This document shows, in pieces, positions 54,566 to 64,000 of a stretch of 64,000 nucleotides of DNA; the first letter of the stretch is position 1; each line of letters starts with the position of its first letter. This stretch comes from Teratosphaeria epicoccoides (lineage: Eukaryota; Ascomycota; Dothideomycetes; Mycosphaerellales; Teratosphaeriaceae): positions 1 to 64,000 of the forward strand of contig JADDMT010000057.1 in assembly GCA_021401465.1 (NCBI GenBank), read 5' to 3'. Both the position numbers and the translations under genes were made by a program. The notes under the pieces were generated by a model. That model was not told where the DNA came from. It made no database searches and saw only the letters and a program-made list of their open reading frames with translations.

Positions 54566-56441
54566 ATGGGCAAATCAAACAAGTTCGACTTTAGTCACCG
54601 TCCAAGTTCCGGCCTCAAACTTGGCAAAAGCATCGAATCAACCCTTGTTAAAGATGCCGAGAAGCTGCGGAAAGACGCTGAGAAGGCGGCTCAGAAGGCA
54701 CGGAAGCAGAGCTCGAGTAGTGCCATGTCTATTGGCTCGGAAAACAGGGACGCATATGCGCATCGCATCGACCTCCAGGCACCAGGAAAAGAATTGAAAG
54801 ACGACGGCGTGATGGCTCTGGCAGACGGGCTCCAAAAGGCGTTGAGCAGCGGCACTGACACCGCTGCGCTTACCTTGGAAACCCTGAATCTGTCTGATAA
54901 CGGCATTACGACCGCATCGCTTGCTCGCTTGGCGCCAATAGTCGATCTGTCTGGACGAGATTTGCAGGTGCTGAATCTGTCGGGCAACAACATCGAGATC
55001 AGGGGTCACCAGACGTCCGAAGAATGGGAAACATTCCTGAGAGCTTTTTCTGGCAGTTCTGGCTTGAGGCGGTAAGTGCTTCTCCAGATGCCCTGATACA
55101 ATTGCGCGATCGACCACAGCACTCTTCCTCTCATCGGGCTGATCGCAAAGACCGAGCCACTTCTGATAGCTCTACAGATTAGATTTCAGTCAGAACAAGC
55201 TCGGCTCGCGCGCTCTTGAAGTGCTAGCCAGAGTGTATCTGAGCGGGTGCCCATTGATTCCGCTTCCTACCGATGAGGAGACGAACCAATTCTCTAAAGG
55301 ACATCTCGACCATGACGGCGCCACTTTGGTCGCTCCACGACGGCCAATGCAATTTGGCCTACGCTCGGTGCCGTACATTACGTTGAAGGGCATTGACTTG
55401 GATGACGCTGGTGCTCTGTGGTTGTCCTATATATTGGAGGAGCACTACTACCCCAAGCAGCTCCACCAGGAAGCAGTCGGCACGACTGGTGGCCTCGAGT
55501 GGGGCAAGTATTCAGACAGCTTGACAAAGGATGGGCTGAATCTGTTGCAAAAGACGGAGCAGAAGCGTACCAAGCTGGTTGCAACCACAGACCCTGGGGA
55601 CACCGAGGCGGAGACACCGGTAGCAAGCACATTTTCTGCAGGCCACAGGGTACGAAGCGGCTCGCGTGCTATCCTGGACGAGACCAGCGAACTGGATCAC
55701 GCGAGAATGCGCATACAGCGACAAAACATTGAGCATTCCGTGGTAGTCGAGCTATGGCGCGCTGCGTTGAAGCTGATCAATGCCAGTCGAATGGTGCTTT
55801 TCATCTCACCTATCTCCCGCCGTCTTGTTGCCGCTGAGCCTACACTACCAAAGACACCTCGCAAACAGAAGGAGCCGTCGCACCTTGCCCAAGTCACTCG
55901 CTCAGCTCGACGCCATGGCAAGAGGATGTCCATCGACGTCCCGAGAGCGCGGTCCGGTTCATATACTGCCCGAATGCAAATCACGGATGCGCCTGTCGGC
56001 GAGCCTGAGCTGCCAATCACCGAAGTGACTAACAGCCTCATCATACCGAAGATAACATCATACACGTCCCATCGTAAAGACGGCGTTTCTGAAGGCGCCG
56101 ATATTCCACCCGCCGTTGACGAAAAGCTGGAAGGCCCGATCACCCGTGACGACAGTCCCGGGCGCTTCACGAAATATGTCGAGAAGCACTTCCACGCCGG
56201 GAGCTTCAGAGACACCACGCGTCCATCGCACCTGCCATGGAAGCTGCTGGAGCGCATTGTGGAATCCTTGATGGATGAAGATGATTTTGCAATCCTGAGT
56301 GACAAGCAGCGGCGGATGGCAATTGGGTGGGGTCAGAGCCGCGAGGCGATGCTAGGTGCTGCGGAATGGCGGAAGAAGGATGAGAGCTCGCAGATCTGGA
56401 TGCTACTGGATGCTGTGGGTTGCCTCGCTTATGGGCAGTAA
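54566..56441 (+). CDS. Leucine-rich repeat (RNI-like) protein
   Basis: A fungal leucine-rich repeat protein of 589 residues; the family is conserved but its role is not established. Exons 54566-55071 and 55178-56441 are split by a 106-bp intron (GTAAGT...CTACAG). The junction turns LRR into RLDFSQNKLGSRALEVL, a repeat continued across the splice. The N terminus, MGKSNKFDFSHRPSSG, and the next segment, LKLGKSIESTLVKDAEKLRK, are typical of the family and set the start. Repeats at about 90-230 include LETLNLSDNGITTASLARL and LQVLNLSGNNIEIRG. The second half is basic and Ser/Pro/Thr-rich, and the C-terminal end (WKLLERIVESLMDEDDFAIL) forms another predicted helical block. No membrane segment is present, so it is likely cytosolic. 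Protein-protein interaction is inferred from the repeats only. Confidence 0.85.
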
Positions 56442-56806
56442 GGGTGTGGCGCGAGTCCGAGTGCGAAAAGCCAGTCGATTGAAGAGTCTGGGTGGTCATC
56501 GAACAGTGCTGCCATGGCTTAAGCGCGATCTAAACGGGCAAGTTAGCAACGTGAGTGATCGTGGTCATGAAAATATGATGCTGCCTGATCGTCATTGCTT
56601 CGTGTGATTAAGCTATTCGTTAGTCCTATGTCAGGTTCCAAGCTTTTTAGACATGACCAACGCAGAGCCGATCGACTGACAAGCTTGGAGCGCCAAGTCT
56701 TGGCGCGTCTGTACAGACTTTGAAGCGATTCTGTCGAACGTGTGGTCTGTCTCCATCAGCACCTTATAGATGACGCCGTCGTAACTCCCAAGCTGCACAG
56801 AGGTCG
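56442..56806. other. Convergent intergenic region
   Basis: 365 bp between the stop codons of the leucine-rich repeat gene (+) and the Cys-rich protein gene (-). It holds the two 3' untranslated regions and no other visible feature. Confidence 0.5.
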
Positions 56807-57503
56807 TCATCGCCAGGTGAAAATCAACGCCGCCACGATCTGCAATCCCGCGACCATCCCAAACAACTTCACCAAGCCCATCGCTTCCCTCACAGCAGCT
56901 CCAGGCTCCGCAATCAAGATCGTCCCACAGTCTCCTCTCGCGGTCGTTGGAAGATTCGGTCCCACTGCCACCAGCGTAGAGCAATAACTTCCATCGTAAT
57001 AATTCTGTGTCGTGGTCGCGACGTATATTGGTGTCGTGTACCCCGCTGGCGCATAGCCTCCGGCTCCTCCATAGACTGTGGTAGGCTGCGGCTGCCACTG
57101 CTGCTGTGTGGTTGTTGGCCAGGTCCCGGCGCCGGCGCCGCTGTTGGGATTGCAGGTTTGGCCGATCGGGCAGCAGACGACTTGGCCGTTGGACCAGGAG
57201 CAGGCGTTGCTGGTGGGGCAGCACCTGATATACCAAGAAATGATTAGCATGGATGCTTGGAGATTATCGGATTGGTCATTGATTGCATGAGACGTACCAG
57301 GTCGATGCGCCTATGCTTGAGCAGCTATTGGGGTGGTCGGCGGGGCATACCGCTTGCACGGCTGGTGTTCCGGAGTCGCTGCCGTAGACTTGAACGGCGC
57401 CGGAGAAGTAGTATGTAGATGCTTGTGCGTCTACCGACAAGCTGCTAGTCGCTGCTAGCAGCAGGATGATGACCCATGTTCGTCGCTGCAGTACATCTCC
57501 CAT
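56807..57503 (-). CDS. Cys-rich secreted or membrane-anchored protein
   Basis: A two-exon gene of 207 residues: 57503-57298 and 57224-56807, with a 73-bp intron (GTACGT...ATATCAG) whose junction restores TWCCPTSNAC. A signal peptide is evident at 1-27 (WVIILLLAATSSLSVDAQA). The mature N-terminal part has a compact Cys pattern, CPADHPNSCSS...WCC...AC...VVCCPIGQTC. This resembles the CPxxxxxC/CCPxGxxC modules of many ascomycete cell-wall or surface proteins. A Thr/Gln/Pro-rich linker follows, then a C-terminal hydrophobic helix, LVKLFGMVAGLQIVAALIF, ending in TWR. It may be a GPI attachment signal or a plain membrane anchor. Surface location is inferred; no catalytic motif is present. It is divergent from STN1. 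Confidence 0.82.
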
Positions 57504-58147
57504 TATTCTGTGTTCTTCCTAATCCCGTGGGGGCCAGGTGGCCGGGATGGCTGGGAAGTGTGTGGAGAGCTCTCGATGCGATGTTCGGCTTCCACCTGCA
57601 GAAGCAAATCGATCACGTCGTACAAGTCGCCGTCGTCAGTAGTTACACAAGCAAACGAATGTCTATCGGGTTAGTATATATGAGAGGTGAGAAATGGCTG
57701 GTAGCCAACAAAAGTAAACACTCTCTGTACGATAGTTCGGGCCAGGAAGCGCTATGCTGCAGGTGCGCTGTCGTAGGATCACCCATGTCCTCGTCTACCT
57801 CTGCGAAACCATGAGTCGGGTTGCGCTGGTCGCTTGATGCCCTACGTTTTGGCAGAGACATCGCTATTGGTCGTTGCTGGCTGTGGGCATCGGAGCATCG
57901 TCCGTGAGACACTCGGCGCTTGTCTTGATCCTTGAGTGATGAGTTGTCGTGGTCAACATCGACTTTGCACCTTTGGGGGCTGGAGGATCCTTGGATGCTC
58001 GGATGCTCTTGCTCCCCGCCGCTAGAGTTCTAGCCGAGAGAAGTGCTTGCATTAGTGCCTGCCCACGAGCGAGCGGATGTCACGGGACTTCGAGTGATAG
58101 TCGAGTTGGCAATGTTTCGGCCATCATCTTGCCTTCCTCCATCATTC
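57504..58147. promoter_or_regulatory. Divergent region between Cys-rich protein gene and STN1
   Basis: 644 bp between the two start codons, carrying both promoters. The STN1 frame is open some 100 bases upstream of its ATG without conserved residues. I could not place specific sites. Confidence 0.4.
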
Positions 58148-59002
58148 ATGTCGCTGGACAGTAGACTGCCCTTTGGTGTGTCGAAACTTGCGACGTATCG
58201 CAACACCAAGGAACATGACATGAACAAGTCTGCCCCGCCCTCGGGGCTTAAGATCTACCCGGCTCGTTATTTCGAAGCCTCTCGCACCTGGATGCACTGG
58301 AACAAGCTCACCGCTGTGGACATAGTTAAGCTGAGCCGAGAGCCTGGATTCGAAGGCCAAGATGTGTACTTTCAGCTGAACCATCCGATCCGATTCGTCT
58401 ACCTCTGCGGCTTGTTGGTCGACATAGATGTTGTGGCCAACAAATTCACTCTTCTCACTCTGGACGACGGTAGTGGTGCCTGCATCGTGGCCAAAATCAC
58501 GACTCGATCGAAGGCGAAAGATGACGAGGCTGAGTATCCGTCAAACACGCTGGTCGACAACGTCAGCATAGCCACCAAATCTGGCCCTCTCAATTTAAAA
58601 ATTGACACGCGTCGCGTTGGAATTGGCGACGTGGTGAAAGTCAAAGGCACCATCTCCGTCTTCCGTAATACCCGTCAGATCGAGGTCAAACGCATGTCGT
58701 GCCTGAAAGACACGAACGCGGAAGTCCAGCATTGGTTCGAAATGGCTGCCTGGAAGCGAGATGTGCTTTCGATGCCTTGGGTGTTGACTACACCGCAGCG
58801 GTATGGGATTGATGACAAGATCAGAAAGGCTGAGAAGGCGGAGAGGGAGAGGGCGCAGAAGGTGAAAGTGATGGGAGTGAAGTATGAGGAGAAGCGGAAG
58901 AGGCATGAGGCGAGATACGAGGCGAAGAGGGTGGAGTTGGAGAAAGTAATGAACGCGGGCGCGTTGAAGGGGAGTCATCTCATCGCTGCGCCGTGGGACT
59001 GA
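58148..59002 (+). CDS. STN1: CST telomere-capping complex subunit Stn1 (OB-fold protein)
   Basis: Stn1 binds Ten1 and single-stranded telomeric DNA, protecting chromosome ends and guiding lagging-strand fill-in. A single exon encodes 284 residues from the ATG at 58148 (MSLDSRLPFG); an inner ATG 24 codons later (MNKSAPPSG) is also possible. The family's opening block follows: YPARYFEASRTWMHWNKLTAVDI. The OB fold covers about 70-205, with HPIRFVYLCGLLVDIDVVANKFTLLTLDDGSG and, later, GIGDVVKVKGTISVFRNTRQIEV. The C-terminal end is a highly charged helix (Lys/Glu/Arg-rich, about 225-270). No C-terminal winged-helix domain is seen, consistent with the short Stn1 of many filamentous fungi. The match rests on the OB-fold sequence pattern. 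Confidence 0.85.
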   Translation: MSLDSRLPFGVSKLATYRNTKEHDMNKSAPPSGLKIYPARYFEASRTWMHWNKLTAVDIVKLSREPGFEGQDVYFQLNHPIRFVYLCGLLVDIDVVANKFTLLTLDDGSGACIVAKITTRSKAKDDEAEYPSNTLVDNVSIATKSGPLNLKIDTRRVGIGDVVKVKGTISVFRNTRQIEVKRMSCLKDTNAEVQHWFEMAAWKRDVLSMPWVLTTPQRYGIDDKIRKAEKAERERAQKVKVMGVKYEEKRKRHEARYEAKRVELEKVMNAGALKGSHLIAAPWD

Positions 59003-59609
59003 AGGCCTCCCGAGAACAGTCGCATACGATCGAGGCTTGTCTCGACGGGACAACTCCGAGCGAAGTGCAATCTCCAGCAAGACCTGTTGGCGAGCACCGG
59101 GTGCCGGACATACAGGATCGAGTTCACCATCACATGCGTACACCATATTGCGCACAACCATCGGCCGGGGATTTTTTGGATGTCCGAATGATTGACATAA
59201 AGACGACTCTTGCGAGGGGTGCCAGACAGCAGTATCCATCCGCGTCACTGCTCCGGACGTCATTCCTGGTATTTAAAGCCTAAGATCTTTCTCGGCGAAG
59301 CAGCGATGCAGGATCGCTGCACGTTCTGGATCGGCATGCACGCTTGCGACGGGTCCACGCGCGATCCCCAGACTGGCAGCTGAAAACATGTCATGGTACG
59401 CTACTGACGCAAGCGTTGTGATCGGCTACCTAACATTGCAAAAATATTGGACGATTGATGCGAGATACGGCGCAAGCGAACATGCGGACCACAATGGCGG
59501 CTGCCAGGGACCAGCAATTGCTATATGTTGCGAGACCTAGGTATGTTTAAGACCGCGCTCTCTCACAATCGCAACGACTCAACAGTCTTCGATCGAGACT
59601 GCTACCAGC
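59003..59609. other. Intergenic region, no gene seen
   Basis: 607 bp between STN1 and the RNase T2 gene, holding the STN1 3' untranslated region and the RNase promoter. No open frame with a motif is visible. Confidence 0.5.
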
Positions 59610-60523
59610 ATGACCTTCACAAGTCTCATCGCAATCTCAGCGCTCCTTGCGCCAGCTCTAGCAACTGCGCCAGTCTGCCCATCCTCTGCACCTCTCTCCT
59701 GCCATAATAGGACTGCCATCTCCGATACCTGCTGTACAGAAGTCCAGGGACAAGTACTGCAAGTGCAGTTCTGGGATACAGACCCTGCCACCGGACCAAG
59801 CAACCACTGGACTATACATGGTCTCTGGCCAGACTACTGTGACGGTTCGTATACTTCGTATTGTGACGAGAGCAGGCAGTATACAAATATCAGCTGTATT
59901 CTGGAAAGCTACGGAAAATATGATTTGTTGGCTTACATGAGAGAATTTTGGAAAGATGATGGTGGCAATGACGAGACTTTTTGGGAGCACGAGTGGTACG
60001 CAGCATTTCCACGGCGCTGGCTTCACCGCAGGTTGCTGACTCCAGGTACAGGGACAAGCACGGAACCTGCTACAGCACCTTGAACCCATCGTGCTTTACA
60101 AATTACACCCCGCAAGAAGAAGTTGTCGATTTCTTCGAGCAAGTCGTCCATCTCTTCGACCAGCTCCCCACCTACCAATACCTCTCCGACGCCGGCATTG
60201 TGCCTTCCTCGACAATCACGTACACCAACGCGCAAATTATGGCTGCGCTCAACAGTGCGCGCGGTGTCAATGCGACATTTGAGTGTGACGACGACGAGCT
60301 GTATCAGGTCGAGTATACTTTCAACGTCCAAGGTAGCGTCGCGGATGGGAGCTTTGTGGCGGCGCAGCCCGTAGGTGAAGGAAATGGTTGTCCGAGTGCG
60401 GGAATAAAGTATTTGCCGAAGAACGAGAGCTCGTCGCCGACGGTGAAGAATACGGAGACTTGTGGGTGTAGTCTGAGTACGGAGGTTACGACGGCAACGT
60501 ATACAAGTTATACTGGGTCTTGA
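59610..60523 (+). CDS. Secreted RNase T2
   Basis: An extracellular or vacuolar acid ribonuclease that cleaves single-stranded RNA through 2',3'-cyclic phosphate intermediates. A signal peptide lies at 1-18 (FTSLIAISALLAPALA). The two active-site blocks are present: CAS I, HWTIHGLWPDYCDG, and CAS II, FWEHEWDKHGTC, which is split by the intron. Exon 1 is 59610-59995. Two acceptors six bases apart (60045 and 60051) are both in phase. The second gives EHEWDKHGTC, the canonical spacing, and is 12 bases from the GCTGAC branch point, so exon 2 is taken as 60052-60523 and the protein as 285 residues. The first acceptor would insert Tyr-Arg into CAS II. Eight or more Cys residues fit the usual disulfides. 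The C-terminal tail is Ser/Thr-rich. Confidence 0.92.
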
Positions 60524-61774
60524 GGTCGAGGCGACTGAAGAGCCAAGCCTGACCTCGTGATCGCTGTCGCTGGCCGAAGTTGTCTCTGCATGAACTTTGT
60601 GAATGAGGAACCTATTATACCATGATCATCTAAGCGAAGTGACAAACCCAGATGTCGCCGTGTTTCCAATTGCTCGTGCGAAAGTTTCTTGATTCGTTTG
60701 TCAGATCGGGTTCTCGGACCGATACGATGCCCCTGGACTGATCGGATTGAATTTATATCATCACATATTCCAAAACATCATTCAATTCATGCGGCTGTGG
60801 TGCCATCAGAGCTTACATCAACTTTCCACGTGGTCAGAACGTTTCTCATACGAACGCCAAGCGTTTGGAGGCCATGTGCTTGCTGATTTGCAAGCTGTAT
60901 TGCTTGTAATGATTGGAGACTGATTCACGAAAATGCCCGACTTGGTCGTTCAGCGCTGCTCGTGCGGCCGTCACCTGCATTCATCACCTCGGACCAGCTG
61001 CAGATCAAGCACAGAGTTAGCGCACATTTTTCAATGCGACCCGGCAGCTGGAGCCAGTCGTGACTGCATCGCCTTTCGTATCCTCTGACAATATGGATCC
61101 GACATTCTCTAGTTCAAAATGTGCACGAGGCACCCACAGCTGTAATGCATGTATAAGCCCGGCCATTTCTTCTCTTGCACATTAACCTCAGCGTGGTCCT
61201 TCGAAGCAGGGACCCGGGTCTTCTTCCCCATGTAGGGGTACCCTGGCTGGAGCCTCACGCTTGTGAAAGATAATATTCCCGAAAATCCTGCTTGTCAACA
61301 TCTGGTCGCTCTGGTGAAAGCGCTCAGATATCTAGGTATACTTGATCGAGCTTGAGCCTCGATACTTCTCGCGAAGTGGTAGGTTCAGACCATGTTCGGC
61401 ATAGATTCGTTCCAACATGCAAGTATGCTGCACCCTCCAACCAGTGTCATGTTCAGACGCCATTGCTTGACACGAAGAACGCTCCCGTTCCGATCTCTCA
61501 GATCAATAAATGCCCAAAGAATGCCTCTGTCTAGCCCAAACAGGCATATCGCAGCACCGCCATATTGAGATTTCGTCGTGCCGGCGACAACATGGCGGTA
61601 GAAACGGCACACAACGTGGCTTATGAGTGAAGAGCGACAATCAGGGTCTCCCTCCTTGGGCTCTGCTATAAATCGCTCTTGTGTCATAGCTGGCCCCCCT
61701 TCCATTGACCACAAGCTGCATAACGACGGTGACATCCATAGACTCGGAGCAGGCCGCAAGCGAGCAACTCCACT
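60524..61774. other. Intergenic region upstream of the laccase
   Basis: About 1.25 kb with no supported gene. It contains the RNase T2 3' untranslated region and the laccase promoter; a TATA box lies about 100 bp upstream of the laccase start. A short minus-strand frame (61385-61759) is not supported. Confidence 0.5.
61667..61672 (+). promoter_or_regulatory. TATA box of the laccase gene
   Basis: TATAAA lies 103 bp upstream of the laccase ATG (61775), a good distance for fungal genes with a leader of 40-70 bases. No strong competing TATA match is present nearby. Confidence 0.55.
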
Positions 61775-63594
61775 ATGAGACCGGATGCTGCTCTTGGCGT
61801 GTGCCTATCGGCTTTCGCATTCTCTTCAGCAGCAGCAGCAGCAGCGCTACCTGCCGCTGCACTGGAAAAGCGCGCATTGCCATCGACGTACGCAGCAGGT
61901 GAACTCACAACATGCAAGAATGGTCCCACGTCGCGAAGCTGTTGGGGCAACGGCTTCTCCCTAGCCACCGACTATGACGATGATTTTCCTAGCACTGGCA
62001 ACACCATTCAGTACGACTTGACGATCACCAATGGAACCTGCAATCCAGATGGACACGGAGACAGGATATGCATGCTCATCAATGGCCAATATCCCGGACC
62101 GTTGATCAGAGCTTCCTGGGGCGACAAGCTGGAAATAACGGTCAACAACCAGATGGAGAATAATGGTAGTGCCATCCACTGGCACGGTGTCCGGCAATAC
62201 CAGACACCAGGAATGGACGGCGTTGCTGGCATCTCCGAGTGTCCGGTCGCCCCTGGCAAGTCGAAAACATATAGCTTCCACGTCACCCAATACGGCAGTT
62301 CATGGTACCACAGCCACTACTCAAGTCAATACGGCGATGGTGTTTTCGGTCCGCTCATCTTTGATGGTCCAGCATCCGCTGACTACGACATTGACCTCGG
62401 TTCGTATCCCCTGAATGACTGGTACTACGACACAGCTTTCCAATACGAGGACATCTCCAGCCAGGAGCTGCAAGACGGCCGAGCACCGCCACCAGCGGAC
62501 AACATCCTCATCAACGGGACTAACAAGAACGCTGACGGTGGCGGCAAGTACAACCAAGTCAGGATCCAGTCCGGGAAAAAGTACAGGCTCCGTCTCGTAA
62601 ATATGGGGGTCGAGAATTTCCTGCAGGTGTCTCTTGACAACCATGTAATGGAGGTCATCGCCGCCGACTTCGTTCCTATCAAGCCAATCTCCGTGGAAAC
62701 CATTACGATGGGCACGGGTCAACGTTACGATGTCATCATCAATGCCAACCAGACCGCCGGGAATTACTGGTTCAGGGTCAACGTTGCAACCGGCTGCCTA
62801 AGCGCGAACAAGTTCACAGGCCTTGCCATTTGGTCGTATAACGATGTCGACGTTGACGTTCCCACGTCTACGGTGTGGACCCAGTCTTCGACTTGTGACG
62901 AGCCGTCCCCTCTCACACCTTACTGGCCCATGACGGTACCTGATGGCAGTTTCCCGAACGCAGAGAAGGAGCTTGAGATTGGTCTTACCAAGACTCACCA
63001 GGTGCCCAACGGAGACACTTTGACCGTCTGGGAGCTCGGTGATGGCTCCATAAGCATCGATTGGACGGAGCCGACCCTGAACTATCTGATGAACGGCAAC
63101 ACCAGCTTCCCAGACCTCTATCGCGTCTTGCCTACTATGAGTGAGGGAGGCTGGAATTACTGGCTGGTGCAGCAAGGAGCCCAAGCGCCACCGCCACCTC
63201 ACCCAATTCATTTGCACGGCCATGACTTTTTCGTGCTCGGTCAGGGTTCCGGGCAATGGACTTCCAGCTCGCCTCTGGACTACGAATCAGCGACTAGGCG
63301 CGATACCGCCACAGTCCCGGGTGGTGGCTGGTTGGCTTTGGCGTTTCGCTCGGACAATCCTGGCGCTTGGCTCATGCATTGCCATATTGTAAGTGACAAG
63401 AGACTCATGGCCGAGTTCAAAGTGCTGACATAGGGCCGCAGAATACACATCTTTCGGAAGGATTCGGAGTCCAGTTCGTCGAATCGCCATCATCGATCAA
63501 CTTCCCAGACAGGAACCAGTTTGAACAAGAGTGCAGCGAATATGCGCAATATGCCCAGACCGCTGTCTATAAGAAGGATGATTCTGGACTGTAA
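61775..63594 (+). CDS. Laccase (multicopper oxidase)
   Basis: A secreted copper enzyme that oxidises phenols, melanin precursors or lignin-like compounds and reduces oxygen to water. Exons 61775-63388 and 63442-63594 are split by a 53-bp intron (GTAAGT...GCTGACA...CGCAG). The protein is 588 residues with a signal peptide (1-20), whose poly-Ala core comes from a CAG-type repeat, and a likely Lys-Arg processing site (LEKR, about 30-33). All four copper motifs are intact: HWHG (135-138), YHSH (178-181), HPIHLHGHDF (476-485) and HCHINTHLSEGF (535-546). The T1 axial position (Cys536 plus 10) is Phe546. The protein ends KDDSGL, the C-terminal plug typical of ascomycete laccases, cleaved after Leu. 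The second copper-ligand set (His541) is in exon 2, so splicing is essential. Several Asn-X-Ser/Thr sites are present. Confidence 0.95.
61827..61845. repeat. CAG/AGC triplet run in the laccase signal peptide
   Basis: Six AGC/GCA units encode an Ala run in the hydrophobic core of the laccase signal peptide. Length variation would change the signal core but not the reading frame. Confidence 0.75.
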
Positions 63595-64000
63595 AGTGTT
63601 GCTTCGGCGTGTTCGCAACACTTGTTTGCATGCGTGCATGCGCTGCTATTGACTGAGACAGTGTCACGGGAGAGTCAGCTTAGATGGACGAGCAGGACAC
63701 TCGACCGCTATATGTGAAAGGCGTCCGATGGCTGCCGGCTCGTAATGTGAATGGTTAATTGGCAAAAGCGCGCGTTTGAGCACGTCTCCATGCCAACTTG
63801 CGGAAGTAGGCTGATACCCACCGATCGATCTTGGCGCAGTCAAGGTGTCCTGTAGGCGTTGGCAGTCATAAGTTGCCTGATCTTGCACGTATTTGATGAT
63901 TACCAGTCTTGAGTTTCTCGACGCCGGCTGCAAGCTCTGGAGAACTGTGCATACAAATCGCGATGAAGGTGTAGACGCGGAGTCGCTGTACTGCTTCACC
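63595..64000. other. Right end of the window, no gene seen
   Basis: 406 bp after the laccase stop. A minus-strand frame running off the right edge (63664-63999) has no ATG within the window and no motif; it could be part of a gene beyond the edge, but nothing supports that. Confidence 0.4.

Noticed and set aside
63664..63999. 111-codon minus-strand frame at the right edge
   Set aside because: It begins with GTG at the window edge and shows no motif; the evidence is insufficient for even a partial gene.

Overview
This window looks like nuclear DNA of a filamentous ascomycete, most likely a Dothideomycete. The evidence is short introns (about 43-110 bp) with GTRWGT donors, CTAAC/CTGAC branch points and NAG acceptors; single-exon or few-exon genes on both strands separated by 0.3-5 kb; two F-box-like proteins of a kind common in Dothideomycetes; and an ascomycete laccase ending in DSGL. 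Nothing bacterial or viral is visible, and I recognised no tRNA, rRNA, transposon or CRISPR.

Left part (1-16.4 kb): a poly-G run at the edge, a proline/serine-rich unknown protein (-), a 7-bp minisatellite, a Stu2/XMAP215-type TOG microtubule polymerase (+), a possible 86-residue two-exon gene (-), a DUF1295 membrane reductase-like protein (-), an F-box-like protein (-) and a four-finger C2H2 transcription factor (-). A gene-poor stretch of about 5 kb follows.

Middle part (21.8-46.9 kb) is dense and housekeeping-rich: a small membrane protein (-), RIB3 of riboflavin synthesis (-), a four-helix membrane protein (-), ribosomal protein eL8 (+), an unknown acidic protein (+), GINS subunit PSF3 (-) divergent from proteasome activator BLM10 (+), a class 3 lipase (+), a possible small gene (+), fructose-1,6-bisphosphatase (+), a second F-box-like protein (+), a HAD phosphatase (+) and a protein with a 43-residue tandem duplication (+).

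Right part (47.1-63.6 kb): a four-exon membrane protein (-) whose start overlaps that of an unknown 555-residue protein (+), a decayed NAD(P)-binding oxidoreductase pseudogene (-), a single-pass membrane protein (-), a leucine-rich-repeat protein (+), a Cys-rich secreted or membrane-anchored protein (-), telomere-capping STN1 (+), a secreted RNase T2 (+) and a laccase (+).

The genes do not form a pathway cluster. Genome maintenance (PSF3, STN1), protein turnover (BLM10, F-box-like proteins), primary metabolism (FBP1, RIB3) and extracellular enzymes (RNase T2, laccase) lie side by side, as is normal in such genomes. Exon boundaries below were worked out by hand from splice signals and reading phase. 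The most unusual items are the multiply broken oxidoreductase gene, the tandem-repeat protein, the overlapping head-to-head start with a 33-nt exon, and the nearly G-free heptanucleotide minisatellite.
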